Part shown: one piece after another, positions 8,551 to 16,841 of the stretch
Layout of the letters: every line of letters starts with the position of its first letter
How positions within the stretch are numbered: the first letter of the stretch is position 1
Source: an uncultured Actinomycetes bacterium
GTDB taxonomy: Bacteria > Actinomycetota > Thermoleophilia > RBG-16-64-13
Assembly (NCBI GenBank): GCA_903873715.1
Contig: CAIQPS010000122.1
Coordinates: 1 to 37,528 of the forward strand
Reading direction: 5' to 3'
DNA length: 37,528 bases
The notes under the pieces: generated by a model
Told to the model about the DNA's origin: nothing
The model's input: only the letters and a program-made list of their open reading frames with translations
The model's database searches: none
Position numbers and translations under genes: made by a program

Positions 8551-10308
8551 ATGAAAACCTCCGCAGCAAAGCCAAGAATCACCAGGATGCATTCGCGGCT
8601 CGCGCTCATCACTCTCGCCGCGGCGATCCTCGTGGCTGTGCTGTTCGGCGTTGTCCTGACCTCCGGGGCTCAGGCCTACAGCTACAACAATGAAGAGGCC
8701 AAGTTCGTCAAGCTGATCAACGACTACCGTGTCGCCAACGGCCTCAAAGCCCTCCTGGTGTCCGACCTCATCTCTCAGGCTTGCTACCGCCACAACCACG
8801 ACATGGCGGGCTACAAGTTCTTCAGCCACTACAGCCAGAAATCCGACTGGTTCGCCTACAACGCTCTTCCCTGGGACCGCATGACCCTGAGCGGTTACAA
8901 CTTCTACACCGAGAAGGGCGAGAACATCGCAGCCGGCCAGCAGACCGCCGAGGAAGTCTTCGCGGCGTGGAAAGCTTCGGCCGGTCACAACGCGAACATG
9001 CTCGGTGCTGCGTTCAAGGTGATCGGTGTCAGCCGCTACGAGCTGGCCGGCTCCCCGTACACCTTCTACTGGACCACCGACTTCGGCGGCTACGTGGATT
9101 CCACCGCCCATACCGTCTCCGTGACGACCGCTCCCGCCACCACCCGCTACGAGCAGAACAGCAGCGGCGTCAATTACTCCGGTGGCTGGAACACCAGCAC
9201 CAGCAGCAATGACTCGGGTGGCAGCTACAGCTACGTGAACGGCACCGGCTCCATGACCGTTACCTTCAACGGCACCTATCTCGCCTACGTCACCAAGAAG
9301 GGCCCGGCCTACGGTTATGTGAAGATCACCCTCGACAACGGTACCCCGGTCAACGTGGACCTCTACAACGGCGGCATGCTCTACCAGCAGAAAGTCTGGA
9401 ACACGGGCACCATCGCCAACGGCACCCACACCGTGAAGATCGAATGGACCGGTATCCGCCGCTCGGCCGCCACCTCCTGCAACATCGGTGTCGACGCCTT
9501 CGACATCTCCGGCAGCCTGGTCTCCGTGGCCACCCGCTACCAGCAGAGTGAAGCCAAGGCCATCTGGACCGGCACCTGGGCCACCGTCTCCAATAGCGCC
9601 TCCTCGGGTGGCAGCTACACCCAGAGCAACACGGCCGGCGCCAGCGCCACCATCAACTTCAAGGGCACGTCCCTCGCCTGGATCGCCACCAAGGGCGCCA
9701 CGATGGGCAAAGCCTACGTCTCCATCGACGGCGGCGCGGCCAAACTCGTCGACCTGGCGAGCAGCTCCTCCGCTTACAACCAGAGGGTGTACACGACCGG
9801 GACGCTGTCGAACACCACCCACACCGTCAAGATCACCGCCTACTCCGGCAACGCGGCCACCCAGTACATCAACATCGACGGCTTCGACATCTCCGGCACC
9901 CCGGTCGCCCCGGTCGTCAGCACCGCCTACATGCGGTACGAACAGACCGACTCCCACTTCGTGTGGGCCGGCACCTGGACCAGCGTCTCCAACAGCGCCG
10001 CCTCCGGTGGCAGCTACAAGCAGGCTTCGGCCAGCGGCGCCTCGGTGACGGTCAAGTTCACGGGCACCAGCCTCGTCTGGGTCGCGGAGCTCGGGCCGAA
10101 GATGGGCAAAGCCTCCGTCTCCGTCGACAGCGGCGCCGCCCAGATCGTCAACCTGAACCAGGCCACCGCCGCCTACGGGGTGAAGATCTGGAACACCGGC
10201 GACCTCACCTTCGGCGTCCACACCGTGAAGATCACCTGGTACTCGGGCAATGCGGCGGGTCTCGGCATCAGCGCGGACGCCTTCTCGATCCTGGGCACGC
10301 TGAACTGA
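8551..10308 (+). CDS. Secreted CAP-domain (SCP-like) protein with three C-terminal repeat modules
   Basis: A 585-residue exported protein. Residues 1-42 are a signal peptide (hydrophobic stretch LALITLAAAILVAVLFGVVL, ending AQA). Residues about 45-190 are a CAP domain: NDYRVANGLKAL, HNHDMAGYKFFSHYS, GENIAAG, EVFAAWKASAGHNANML and the final TTDFGG, with the His and Glu residues usual for the CAP cavity. Bacterial CAP proteins are secreted; their biochemical role is mostly unknown, with sterol or lipid binding and nuclease activity reported for some members. Three modules start near Y200, Y330 and Y463, clearly homologous to those of the upstream SpoIID-like protein. The start is ATG with a strong GGAGG upstream. 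The gene is followed by a GC-rich hairpin. Confidence 0.92.
   Translation: MKTSAAKPRITRMHSRLALITLAAAILVAVLFGVVLTSGAQAYSYNNEEAKFVKLINDYRVANGLKALLVSDLISQACYRHNHDMAGYKFFSHYSQKSDWFAYNALPWDRMTLSGYNFYTEKGENIAAGQQTAEEVFAAWKASAGHNANMLGAAFKVIGVSRYELAGSPYTFYWTTDFGGYVDSTAHTVSVTTAPATTRYEQNSSGVNYSGGWNTSTSSNDSGGSYSYVNGTGSMTVTFNGTYLAYVTKKGPAYGYVKITLDNGTPVNVDLYNGGMLYQQKVWNTGTIANGTHTVKIEWTGIRRSAATSCNIGVDAFDISGSLVSVATRYQQSEAKAIWTGTWATVSNSASSGGSYTQSNTAGASATINFKGTSLAWIATKGATMGKAYVSIDGGAAKLVDLASSSSAYNQRVYTTGTLSNTTHTVKITAYSGNAATQYINIDGFDISGTPVAPVVSTAYMRYEQTDSHFVWAGTWTSVSNSAASGGSYKQASASGASVTVKFTGTSLVWVAELGPKMGKASVSVDSGAAQIVNLNQATAAYGVKIWNTGDLTFGVHTVKITWYSGNAAGLGISADAFSILGTLN
9139..10305 (+). repeat. Three tandem copies of the shared surface module (CAP protein)
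   Basis: Copies start near codons at 9148, 9538 and 9937, with a period of 130-133 residues. They share Y(E/Q)Q, SGGSY, F-x-GT-LAW/Y, VDL, HTVKI and DAF with the neighbouring genes. Confidence 0.8.
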
Positions 10309-10336
10309 GACGCCGTCTGAGATGACGGATCCTCTG

Positions 10337-10364
10337 CCGGGCCCGCCGCATGGCGGGTCCGGTT
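10337..10364 (+). terminator. GC-rich hairpin after the CAP gene
   Basis: An 11-bp stem (CCGGGCCCGCC with GGCGGGTCCGG, one G-U pair) has a GCAT loop and is followed by only two T residues. It is a likely but weak terminator. A near-identical hairpin follows the papain-like gene. Confidence 0.6.
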
Positions 10365-10426
10365 GTGCCGTCTTAGTGCGCGCGTCCATTGACAGTTGGA
10401 TAGATACGTGGCAGCGTACAAGAGAC

Positions 10427-10463
10427 GGCAACAGCTTTACCGAAAGGTCAGGCTTTTTGTGCC
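10427..10463 (+). other. Possible structured 5' leader element of the papain-like gene
   Basis: Symmetric helices GGCA/TGCC, AGC/GCT and ACC/GGT stack on a GAAA tetraloop, separated by internal loops, 35 bases before the start codon. It has superficial likeness to a small regulatory RNA, but it does not match the conserved bases of any riboswitch class that I recognise. A TTGACA box sits upstream at 10389 without a clear -10. Confidence 0.3.
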
Positions 10464-10497
10464 AGGGGCGTGTCCGACGATGAAAGAGGGTGATGCG

Positions 10498-13278
10498 ATG
10501 TCGCGTTGGTGGGGCCGGTCAGGTTCGCAAGGGGTTTCGCCTTCTCGCCACCGGCAGACCTTCTTCCGTCCGGTGGCCTTCTCGGCTCTCGTGCTCGTCC
10601 TACTGCTGGCTCTCAGCGCCGGGATCGCTCTCGGCGTGGACTCCAAGCCGGCCGCCAAGCCCTCGGCAGCGCCGCTCAGCAAGGCCTTTGTGGCCTCGCA
10701 GCTGTTCGCCAAGGCTCCCGCACTCAACTCCGGGGCTCTCAAGAAGTCCGGCGGCCTGCGGCCCAGCCCGCAGGATCTGTCGTTCACCAAGGGCATGAAG
10801 GTGAAGACGTCGGCCGCGGCTGCCCTCACGGCTCTGCCCACCTCCTACGATCTGAGGGGCGTCCGCCTGACCCCGGTGAAGAACCAGGGCTCGTACGGCA
10901 CTTGCTGGGCCTTCGCGACGTTCGGGTCGTTCGAGTCGTACATCCAGCCGTATCTGACTCTGGGCGAGGTCACGGACTTCTCCGAAGACAACCTCGTCTC
11001 CAAGAGCGGCTTCAGCTACCCCGACCTCTACAACTCCGGCGGCCAGATGTACATGTCCACGGCCTACCTCACCCGGTGGTCCGGACCCCTGTACGAGACT
11101 GAAGATCCCTACCCGACGCCCACCAACACCGTCACCGGGGTCGCTCACAAGCACGTCCAGAACGTCGACTGGATCCCCGAGCGGGCCTCGGCGACCGACA
11201 ACGACAACATCAAGACCGCGGTCATGGCGAACGGTGGCCTCTACACCACCATGTACTATGACTTCGGCTCGCAGTACTTCAGCACCGCGAACTCGGCCTA
11301 CTACTACTACGGCAGCGGGGTCCTGAACCACGCGGTGGTCATCGTCGGTTGGGACGACAACTACCCTGCCACGAATTTCGCGACCGCGGCGCCGGGTAAC
11401 GGGGCATTCCTCGTCCGCAACAGCTGGGGCACCAGCTGGGGCAACGCCGGCTACTTCTGGGCCTCCTACTACGACAGCTCGTTCGGCACGAACGACCTTA
11501 CCGTCTCCTTCGACAGTGCCGAGCCGGTCGACAACTACAACGACATCTACCAGTACGACCCGCTGGGCAATGTCAGCAGCGTGGGCTATGGCAGCAACAC
11601 CGCTGCCTTCGCCAACGTGTTCACGGCGCGGGCCAGCGACTCCGTCGCTGCGGTGGGCTTCTACACCCTCACCCCGTCCACGACCTACGCGGTCTACACC
11701 GGTCCCGCCCTTGGCTCGCTCACCCTCAACACGAGTGGCACCATGGCCTACATGGGCTTCCACACGGTGACGCTCGCCACCCCGCTGTCGCTCACCGCCG
11801 GCCAGCCGTTCGTGGTGGCTGTGAAGGTAACCTCGCCCGGCACCACCTACCCGGTCGCCTTCGAGGCCGCCTACTCGGGGTATTCCAACAACGCCACGTC
11901 GGCGCCCGGCCAGAGCTACATCAGCTCCGGCAGCGTGACCAGCTGGTCTGACATCACCACGGCGTTCATGTCGAGCGCCAACGTCTGCCTAAAGGCCTAC
12001 ACCACCGGTGTCCCGGTCACCACGCCGAGCATCAGCGGTGTGAGCCCGGCCTACGGTGCGATCGCCGGCGGCAACACGGTGACCATCAGCGGCGCCCGGT
12101 TCGACGACATCCTGTCGGTGAGCTTCGGGGGTAGCGCGGCGACCGGCTACACCCGCGTCTCCTCCACCCAGATAACCGCGACGGTCCCGGCAGGGGCGGC
12201 AGGCTCCGTGCGGGTGAAGGTCGTCACCGCCGGCGGCGAGTCTCCCGACACCTCGGCCGACGACTACCTGTACGTCGGCTCCCCGGTCATCAGCAGCATC
12301 AGTCCGTCCAGCGGTCCCACCACAGGCGGGACGTCCGTGACCATCAACGGCTCGGGCTTCTACGACGTGACCGCCGTCACCTTCGGCGGTACGGCCGCGC
12401 AGAGCTACACAGTGAACTCCACGACGAAGATCACCGCAGTCGCTCCGGCCGCGGCGTCTGAGGGCGGCGTGCAGGTCCGGGTCACCGCGATCGGCGGCCC
12501 CTCCGGCACCACGACGTTCACCTACACCATCCCGGTCGCCCGGTACGAGCAGACCGCGAGCGGGATCGCCTATAGTGGCGGCTGGGGCTCGGTCAGTTCG
12601 ACGAGCGCCTCCGGCGGCACCTACATCCGCGGCGGCTCGGGCACCTCGGCGTACTTCGAGTTCACCGGCACCAGTCTGACCATCATCTCCACGAAGAGCA
12701 CGGCCATGGGCAAGATGTCCGTGACGGTGGACGGCGCCGCCCAGGTGGTCGACCTCTATAGCAGCACCACCCTGTACCAGCAGGCCGTCTATACCAAGTC
12801 GGTCAGCTCCGGCATCCACAGAGTCAAGGTGGCCTTCTCGGCGGTGACCGGCACCACCGGTAAGTACGTCAACATCGACGCCATCGACGTGGTCGGTAGT
12901 CTCAAGGCGACCGCCCGCGTGGAGCAGGGGTCCCTGACGCTCACCGGCTGGGCGACCGTGACCGGCGCCTATTCCGGCGGCAGCATGGCGACCGTGAACG
13001 CCGCCTCCACCGTGAGCTACACCTTCACGGGCGTGATGATCAACATCATCGCCACCAAGGGGACCGGCTACGGGCGCATGAGCGTGTCGCTCGATGGCGG
13101 TACGGCCGTCACGGTCGACCTCTACAACAAGACGACCGCCTACCAGCAGGCTGTCTGGAAGAGCGGCCTCCTGGCCTACGGCTCCCACACGGTGACCATC
13201 ACCTGGCTGGGGACCAAGTACAAGGCCGCCACCTCCACGATGATCGACCTCGACGCGGTGGACACCATCGGGTCGTAG
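10498..13278 (+). CDS. Secreted papain-like (C1) cysteine protease with lectin-like, IPT/TIG and repeat modules
   Basis: A 926-residue exported protease. The signal sequence is residues 1-50 (hydrophobic LVLVLLLALSAGIALG), then a propeptide-like segment to about 110. The C1 domain begins LPTSYDLRG and shows all catalytic residues: Q130 (KNQGSYGTCWAF), C136, H278 (NHAVVIVGWDD) and N308 (RNSWGTSWG). A lectin-like domain, common after bacterial C1 domains, spans about 330-505. Two IPT/TIG immunoglobulin-like domains start near residues 510 and 595. Two copies of the module shared with the upstream genes start near residues 683 and 808. The start is the ATG at 10498, with AAAGAGGG seven bases upstream; an open frame extends to 10396 without support. 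It likely acts at the cell surface on proteins or peptides; its substrate is unknown. Confidence 0.92.
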   Translation: MSRWWGRSGSQGVSPSRHRQTFFRPVAFSALVLVLLLALSAGIALGVDSKPAAKPSAAPLSKAFVASQLFAKAPALNSGALKKSGGLRPSPQDLSFTKGMKVKTSAAAALTALPTSYDLRGVRLTPVKNQGSYGTCWAFATFGSFESYIQPYLTLGEVTDFSEDNLVSKSGFSYPDLYNSGGQMYMSTAYLTRWSGPLYETEDPYPTPTNTVTGVAHKHVQNVDWIPERASATDNDNIKTAVMANGGLYTTMYYDFGSQYFSTANSAYYYYGSGVLNHAVVIVGWDDNYPATNFATAAPGNGAFLVRNSWGTSWGNAGYFWASYYDSSFGTNDLTVSFDSAEPVDNYNDIYQYDPLGNVSSVGYGSNTAAFANVFTARASDSVAAVGFYTLTPSTTYAVYTGPALGSLTLNTSGTMAYMGFHTVTLATPLSLTAGQPFVVAVKVTSPGTTYPVAFEAAYSGYSNNATSAPGQSYISSGSVTSWSDITTAFMSSANVCLKAYTTGVPVTTPSISGVSPAYGAIAGGNTVTISGARFDDILSVSFGGSAATGYTRVSSTQITATVPAGAAGSVRVKVVTAGGESPDTSADDYLYVGSPVISSISPSSGPTTGGTSVTINGSGFYDVTAVTFGGTAAQSYTVNSTTKITAVAPAAASEGGVQVRVTAIGGPSGTTTFTYTIPVARYEQTASGIAYSGGWGSVSSTSASGGTYIRGGSGTSAYFEFTGTSLTIISTKSTAMGKMSVTVDGAAQVVDLYSSTTLYQQAVYTKSVSSGIHRVKVAFSAVTGTTGKYVNIDAIDVVGSLKATARVEQGSLTLTGWATVTGAYSGGSMATVNAASTVSYTFTGVMINIIATKGTGYGRMSVSLDGGTAVTVDLYNKTTAYQQAVWKSGLLAYGSHTVTITWLGTKYKAATSTMIDLDAVDTIGS
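12541..13275 (+). repeat. Two tandem copies of the shared surface module (papain-like protease)
   Basis: Copies start near 12544 and 12919. The second has diverged at its beginning (VEQGSL, without the usual YSG-W spacing) but keeps GY-GRMSVSLDGG, VDLYN and SHTVTITW. Confidence 0.75.
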
Positions 13279-13334
13279 GCTGCGCGCAGCCGCGCCGCCG
13301 GCACGGGCCGGCGGGCGCACCGAGGACCTACCGA

Positions 13335-13367
13335 CGGGGCCCGCCACATGGCGGGCCCCGGTCTTTT
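13335..13367 (+). terminator. Rho-independent terminator after the papain-like gene
   Basis: A perfect 11-bp stem (CGGGGCCCGCC with GGCGGGCCCCG) with an ACAT loop is followed by GTCTTTT. It lies between convergent genes. Confidence 0.88.
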
Positions 13368-13447
13368 CGGGGGCCTGACTGGGTCAAGCCGGGTCGCAGG
13401 CGAAGCGCCCGGGGCGGCGCGGCGCGGCGCCGGGCTCCAGCCGCCGA

Positions 13448-14443
13448 TCAGGACGGAGTGAACATCACCGCGTCGGCGATCACGTACCCGTCCGCTCCGG
13501 TGGCCGACAGGGTGACACTGCCGGACGCAGGCGAGTAGCCCGCGCCGAAGTTGTAGTAGCCGAGCGAGAACCAGCGCGACCCGTTGATCCGCTGGTTGAT
13601 GTACCGCTTGTACGACCCGGACGGGGTGTTGATGGTCACCGTGGCTCCCGAGGTCCGGTCGGAGCCGGCGGTCCACCGCATGCATATCTCGTACAGACCG
13701 CTGCTCGGCAGACGCGGGGTCCAGCGGGCCCAGGCCGTGCCGGCGGTGGCGGCGTGGACCTGGTAGTCGTCGCCCCAGTATCCGGCGACGCTGCTCGATC
13801 GGGTCCAGTTGCCTCCCACCCCGGTCCCGCCGGTGCTCTTGGCCGTCGGGTTGTCCAGCACTATGCCGGCGCCGCTCATCGAGTCGCGGCGGATGGGTTT
13901 GTACTCGCTGCTCAGGTAGCGGCTGATCCGGCGGATCTGAAGGCCGGTGCCCGGGGCTTCGTAGATGATGGGCGATCCCCAGGCGTCGCCGCTGTAGTAG
14001 ATGGTCACGTGTCCTGTGGAGCCGTTGTTCTTCACAAGGATGTCGCCCATCTGCAACTGCGAGCGGCTGTCCAGCTCAGACCACGGGCCGATCAGGTTGT
14101 AGAAGCTGTAACTGGTGTAGCGCGTGAAGGTGGCGTTGTCGCCGCTCTCCTCCTGGTAGTAGAGGGTCTTGGGCACCTCCCAGCACTTGAGGCCCAGACC
14201 GGAGCAGTCAGGTCCGTCGCCACCTGCGTCGGGCACCCAGCTCTCCTGGCTCCACATGTAGTCGGTCCCGATGGCCGACTCCGCCCGGGCGATGATCTCG
14301 TAACCGGTCATGGTCGGGATGGCCGCCTGTGCGGCCGCGGGCGTGAGCCAGCACCCGAGCACCGCCGACAGGACCAGCCCCGCTCCGACGGCGACCGTGC
14401 CGAACCAAGGCCGCGGCCGCCGTATGTGCGAGAACGCCGTCAT
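13448..14443 (-). CDS. Secreted NlpC/P60-like hydrolase with golvesin/Xly-type C-terminal domain
   Basis: A 331-residue exported protein with a signal sequence (residues 13-41, ending AQAA). Residues about 43-185 resemble an NlpC/P60 peptidase: C80 in DCSGLG as nucleophile, and H145 in GHVTIYY after MGDILV. This family usually cuts peptide bonds in peptidoglycan stems. Residues about 198-331 form a golvesin/xanthan-lyase CBD-like beta-sandwich, ending in the typical VIADAVMFTP. The start ATG overlaps the stop of the upstream beta-propeller gene in an ATGA, so the two are co-translated. The ORF runs towards the papain-like gene. The N-terminal domain is divergent (about 35 residues between YMWSQ and the nucleophile region are unusual), so NlpC/P60 membership is likely rather than certain; the C-terminal call is firmer. 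Confidence 0.82.
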   Translation of the reverse strand: MTAFSHIRRPRPWFGTVAVGAGLVLSAVLGCWLTPAAAQAAIPTMTGYEIIARAESAIGTDYMWSQESWVPDAGGDGPDCSGLGLKCWEVPKTLYYQEESGDNATFTRYTSYSFYNLIGPWSELDSRSQLQMGDILVKNNGSTGHVTIYYSGDAWGSPIIYEAPGTGLQIRRISRYLSSEYKPIRRDSMSGAGIVLDNPTAKSTGGTGVGGNWTRSSSVAGYWGDDYQVHAATAGTAWARWTPRLPSSGLYEICMRWTAGSDRTSGATVTINTPSGSYKRYINQRINGSRWFSLGYYNFGAGYSPASGSVTLSATGADGYVIADAVMFTPS

Positions 14444-15771
14444 GGCCGCACCTCCCCGCCGAGTGTGGCGCCGAGCGCCGCGCTGACTGTCGCCGTCGGC
14501 GTGTCCGCGGCGCCGGCGATCGCGCTCGCCGCGTCCGTCGCGGTCGCCGCAGGGGCGCCCGCTCCAGGAAGCGTGTAGACGTAGATGCTGTATCCCGTGT
14601 CGTCCCCCACCGGCTGGAAGACGCGGCCGTCCGGCGCCACCGCGTAGGGCTCGCCAAGGTACGCGAACGGAGAGTCGGACAGGGTGATGGTGTCGGCTAG
14701 GACCGGGTCCACGGCGGCCGGGTCCGCGCCGCCCTGGTCAGCCGCCAGCCGCCCGATGATGAGGGCCGGAGCGTCCACCGGATCGCCCTTGGCCCGCAGG
14801 AGCCGCGCCCCCAGGATGATGCCGCCCTGCCCGTCGCCGTCCAGCGAGATGAGGTGTTCGATCGCCTTGTCCGACAACTTGGGTGCGAGAGCCTGGATCT
14901 GAGTGCCTTTGAGCGTCTTCTTGTCGACCTTGTAGCGCTTGAGCTTCACGCCTTCCTTGGGGTCGAAGGTGGCCTTGACGGCGCGGGTGAGCTCGAGGTC
15001 GAGGGGACGGCCGGGGGCGGCGCGCAGCGCCGCCCGGGACTGCTTGGCCGCACCGCCGGTCTGCCCGGCGTCCTTGAAGTCGACGAGATACACGGCGTCA
15101 TGCGCCACCTCCACGCACGGCCCATCCGTGGTGGCGAACAACCCGGTGACCACGTCGTCGAGGGCCGGCATGGCCGCGTCATGGTGTTCCACGCCTTGCC
15201 AATCGAGGGCTACAAGGCGCCGGTCTGCGTCGGCGTCCAGAACGTAGATGCTGTCGCCGTCCACCGCCAGGAAACGGGGCTCCCGCAGGTCGAGCGGTAT
15301 CTGTCCGGACGGCGACCCGTCTGCCGCCAAAGCGACCACCCGCTTGTTGACCGAGTCGAGCACGGCGATGCGCCCGTCGGGCGCGATGGCGAGGGCTTCC
15401 GGCCCTCGCGTGAGCCCTTCGGCCGGGCGGACCAGACCCACCTGGCCGGTTCCCTGGCCCCAGGGCAGGGTCACCAGCAGGCGGCCGGGAGACGGCTGGG
15501 CCGGAGTGGGATCCGTCGGGATGGCTTCTGATGGGGTGGTGTCTGACGGGGTGGTGTCCTGCGGCGCGCCGTCAGTGGTCGTCGGGGCGGCATCCGTGGA
15601 ACTGGTGGTCTCCGCGCCGGCGGACCGGGCCGCGCCCGGCACGAGCATCACTGCTACCAGCAGGGCGAGCAGCAGCAGCGCGCCTCCAAGCGCGATCAGG
15701 GGCGGCGCCCCGATGCGCGGGGCGCCCCGCGGCCTCGCCGGGTCTCGAGGCGACCGTCTTTCGAGTCTCAT
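14440..15771 (-). CDS. Membrane-anchored beta-propeller (NHL/SMP-30-like) protein
   Basis: A 443-residue protein. A basic N-terminus and one transmembrane helix (about residues 24-45) are followed by a Thr/Pro/Ser/Asp-rich linker (about 54-95) and an extracytoplasmic domain with repeating blades such as ALAIAPDGRIAVLDSVNKRVV and FLAVDGDSIYVLDADADRR, typical of NHL-like propellers. The C-terminus is Ala/Thr-rich. The start ATG has AGGAGGA upstream. It is the first gene of a two-gene operon with the NlpC/P60-like hydrolase (ATGA overlap). Propellers of this type usually bind proteins or small ligands; no catalytic residues are evident. A partner or scaffold role for the downstream enzyme is inferred. 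Confidence 0.78.
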   Translation of the reverse strand: MRLERRSPRDPARPRGAPRIGAPPLIALGGALLLLALLVAVMLVPGAARSAGAETTSSTDAAPTTTDGAPQDTTPSDTTPSEAIPTDPTPAQPSPGRLLVTLPWGQGTGQVGLVRPAEGLTRGPEALAIAPDGRIAVLDSVNKRVVALAADGSPSGQIPLDLREPRFLAVDGDSIYVLDADADRRLVALDWQGVEHHDAAMPALDDVVTGLFATTDGPCVEVAHDAVYLVDFKDAGQTGGAAKQSRAALRAAPGRPLDLELTRAVKATFDPKEGVKLKRYKVDKKTLKGTQIQALAPKLSDKAIEHLISLDGDGQGGIILGARLLRAKGDPVDAPALIIGRLAADQGGADPAAVDPVLADTITLSDSPFAYLGEPYAVAPDGRVFQPVGDDTGYSIYVYTLPGAGAPAATATDAASAIAGAADTPTATVSAALGATLGGEVRP

Positions 15772-15945
15772 GGCTTCCTCCTAGCCTGGGGGTCGTTGAT
15801 GTCCCGAGGCTAGGCGGGCCCGCCAAGCGGCTCACATGAGACCAAAGGTTGGTCATGGCGGAACGGCGGCGCCGGTTGACGGGGGACAGGGACGGCCGCT
15901 CCGCCCGCGCTGCCGCCCCACCCGGCCTCCGCCGCCCCCCTGGGG

Positions 15946-15951
15946 TACACT
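15946..15951 (+). promoter_or_regulatory. -10 box TACACT of a likely leaderless gene (YmdB-like)
   Basis: TACACT ends six bases before the ATG at 15958 and there is no ribosome binding site. This is the usual actinobacterial leaderless arrangement, placing the transcript start at or next to the start codon. Confidence 0.6.
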
Positions 15952-15957
15952 GACCGC

Positions 15958-16728
15958 ATGATCATCCTGTTCTTCGCCGATGTCATCGGAAAGCCGGGCC
16001 GCGAGGCCCTCATCAAGAAGCTCCCTCTCCTCAGGGAGCGCTACGGCGCAGATGCCGTCATCGCCAACGGGGAGAACGCCACCGACGGCAAGGGCATCAA
16101 GCCCGGTCACGCCGAGGCCCTGCTTGCCGCCGGCGTGGACGTCATCACCACCGGCAACCACGTCTGGAAGCAGCGCGAGACCTACCGCTATCTGGACGAG
16201 CAGCCGCGGATCATCAGGCCGTTCAACTTCTTGTCGTCCAACCCGGGACGAGGCGTCACCGTCGTCGACACCCGCGCCGGCCGCCTGGGCGTCATCAACC
16301 TGAGCGGCCAGTTGTATCTGAACCCGGCCCGTTCGCCCTTCGAGGCGATCGGGGAGGCTCTCGAGCAACTGCACGGGGTACGGAACGTGCTCGTGGATAT
16401 CCACGCGGAAGCCACCAGCGAGAAGGTGGCCATGGGCTGGTACCTGGACGGAGAAGTGAGTGCCGTGGTCGGCACGCACACCCACGTCCGTACGGGCGAC
16501 GCCCGCATCTTGCCGAAAGGCACCGCCTACATGACCGACGTGGGCATGTGCGGCCCCCGCGACTCCGTCATCGGCGTCAAGAAGGAACTGGTGCTCGAGC
16601 GCTTCTTCACCCAGCTACCGGTGCGCTTCGAAGTGGCCGACGGCGACGTCTGGCTTGAAGGCGTGATGATAGAACTGGGCGAGGACGGCAACGCCGTCCG
16701 GATCGAGCCGTTCGAAGAACGCGCATAG
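15958..16728 (+). CDS. YmdB-family metallophosphoesterase (TIGR00282)
   Basis: A 256-residue cytosolic enzyme of the family containing Bacillus YmdB, which hydrolyses 2',3'-cyclic nucleotides and affects biofilm and motility in that organism. All expected dinuclear metal ligands are visible: D8 (FFADVIGKPG), E39 and N40 (NGEN), N67 with the catalytic H68 (TTGNHVW), H149 (DIHAEATSEK), H174 and H176 (GTHTHV). Length matches the family. In many bacteria the gene lies near rny (RNase Y); that neighbour is not in this window. The gene appears leaderless, with TACACT six bases before ATG. It converges with the reductase gene downstream. Confidence 0.94.
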   Translation: MIILFFADVIGKPGREALIKKLPLLRERYGADAVIANGENATDGKGIKPGHAEALLAAGVDVITTGNHVWKQRETYRYLDEQPRIIRPFNFLSSNPGRGVTVVDTRAGRLGVINLSGQLYLNPARSPFEAIGEALEQLHGVRNVLVDIHAEATSEKVAMGWYLDGEVSAVVGTHTHVRTGDARILPKGTAYMTDVGMCGPRDSVIGVKKELVLERFFTQLPVRFEVADGDVWLEGVMIELGEDGNAVRIEPFEERA

Positions 16729-16762
16729 CCGGGCCCGTCGCCGAACCGGATCGGTGAGGTGT

Positions 16763-16841
16763 GCCGAACGCGCGCATGCCCAGAGGAGCGTGAGCGTGCG
16801 TACTCGCGAGCGTGGCGACGACGGGTGTGTGCGCGTTCGGC
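16763..16841. repeat. Long-range inverted repeat in a convergent intergenic region
   Basis: A 14-base arm (GCCGAACGCGCGCA, 16763-16776) pairs with TGTGCGCGTTCGGC (16828-16841), 13 of 14 exact and the other a possible G-U, across a 51-base spacer. It lies between the stops of two convergent genes. It has no T-run; it may act as a large terminator hairpin or a binding site. Confidence 0.55.

Noticed and set aside
8527-10431. 634-codon minus-strand frame opposite the CAP gene
   Set aside because: Val/Gly/Asp/Ala-rich shadow of the repeated modules; no start signal and no recognisable domain.
10380-10470. Cyclic-di-GMP (GEMM) riboswitch before the papain-like gene
   Set aside because: Only the GAAA tetraloop and a GGCAA string are similar; the conserved core and second helix of GEMM are absent.
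10600-11763. 387-codon minus-strand frame opposite the papain-like gene
   Set aside because: Antisense shadow; the sense gene has complete catalytic residues.
6542-13278. CRISPR-like or mobile tandem repeats
   Set aside because: The repeats are diverged protein modules inside open frames, not identical DNA repeats with spacers; no transposase or terminal inverted repeats are present.
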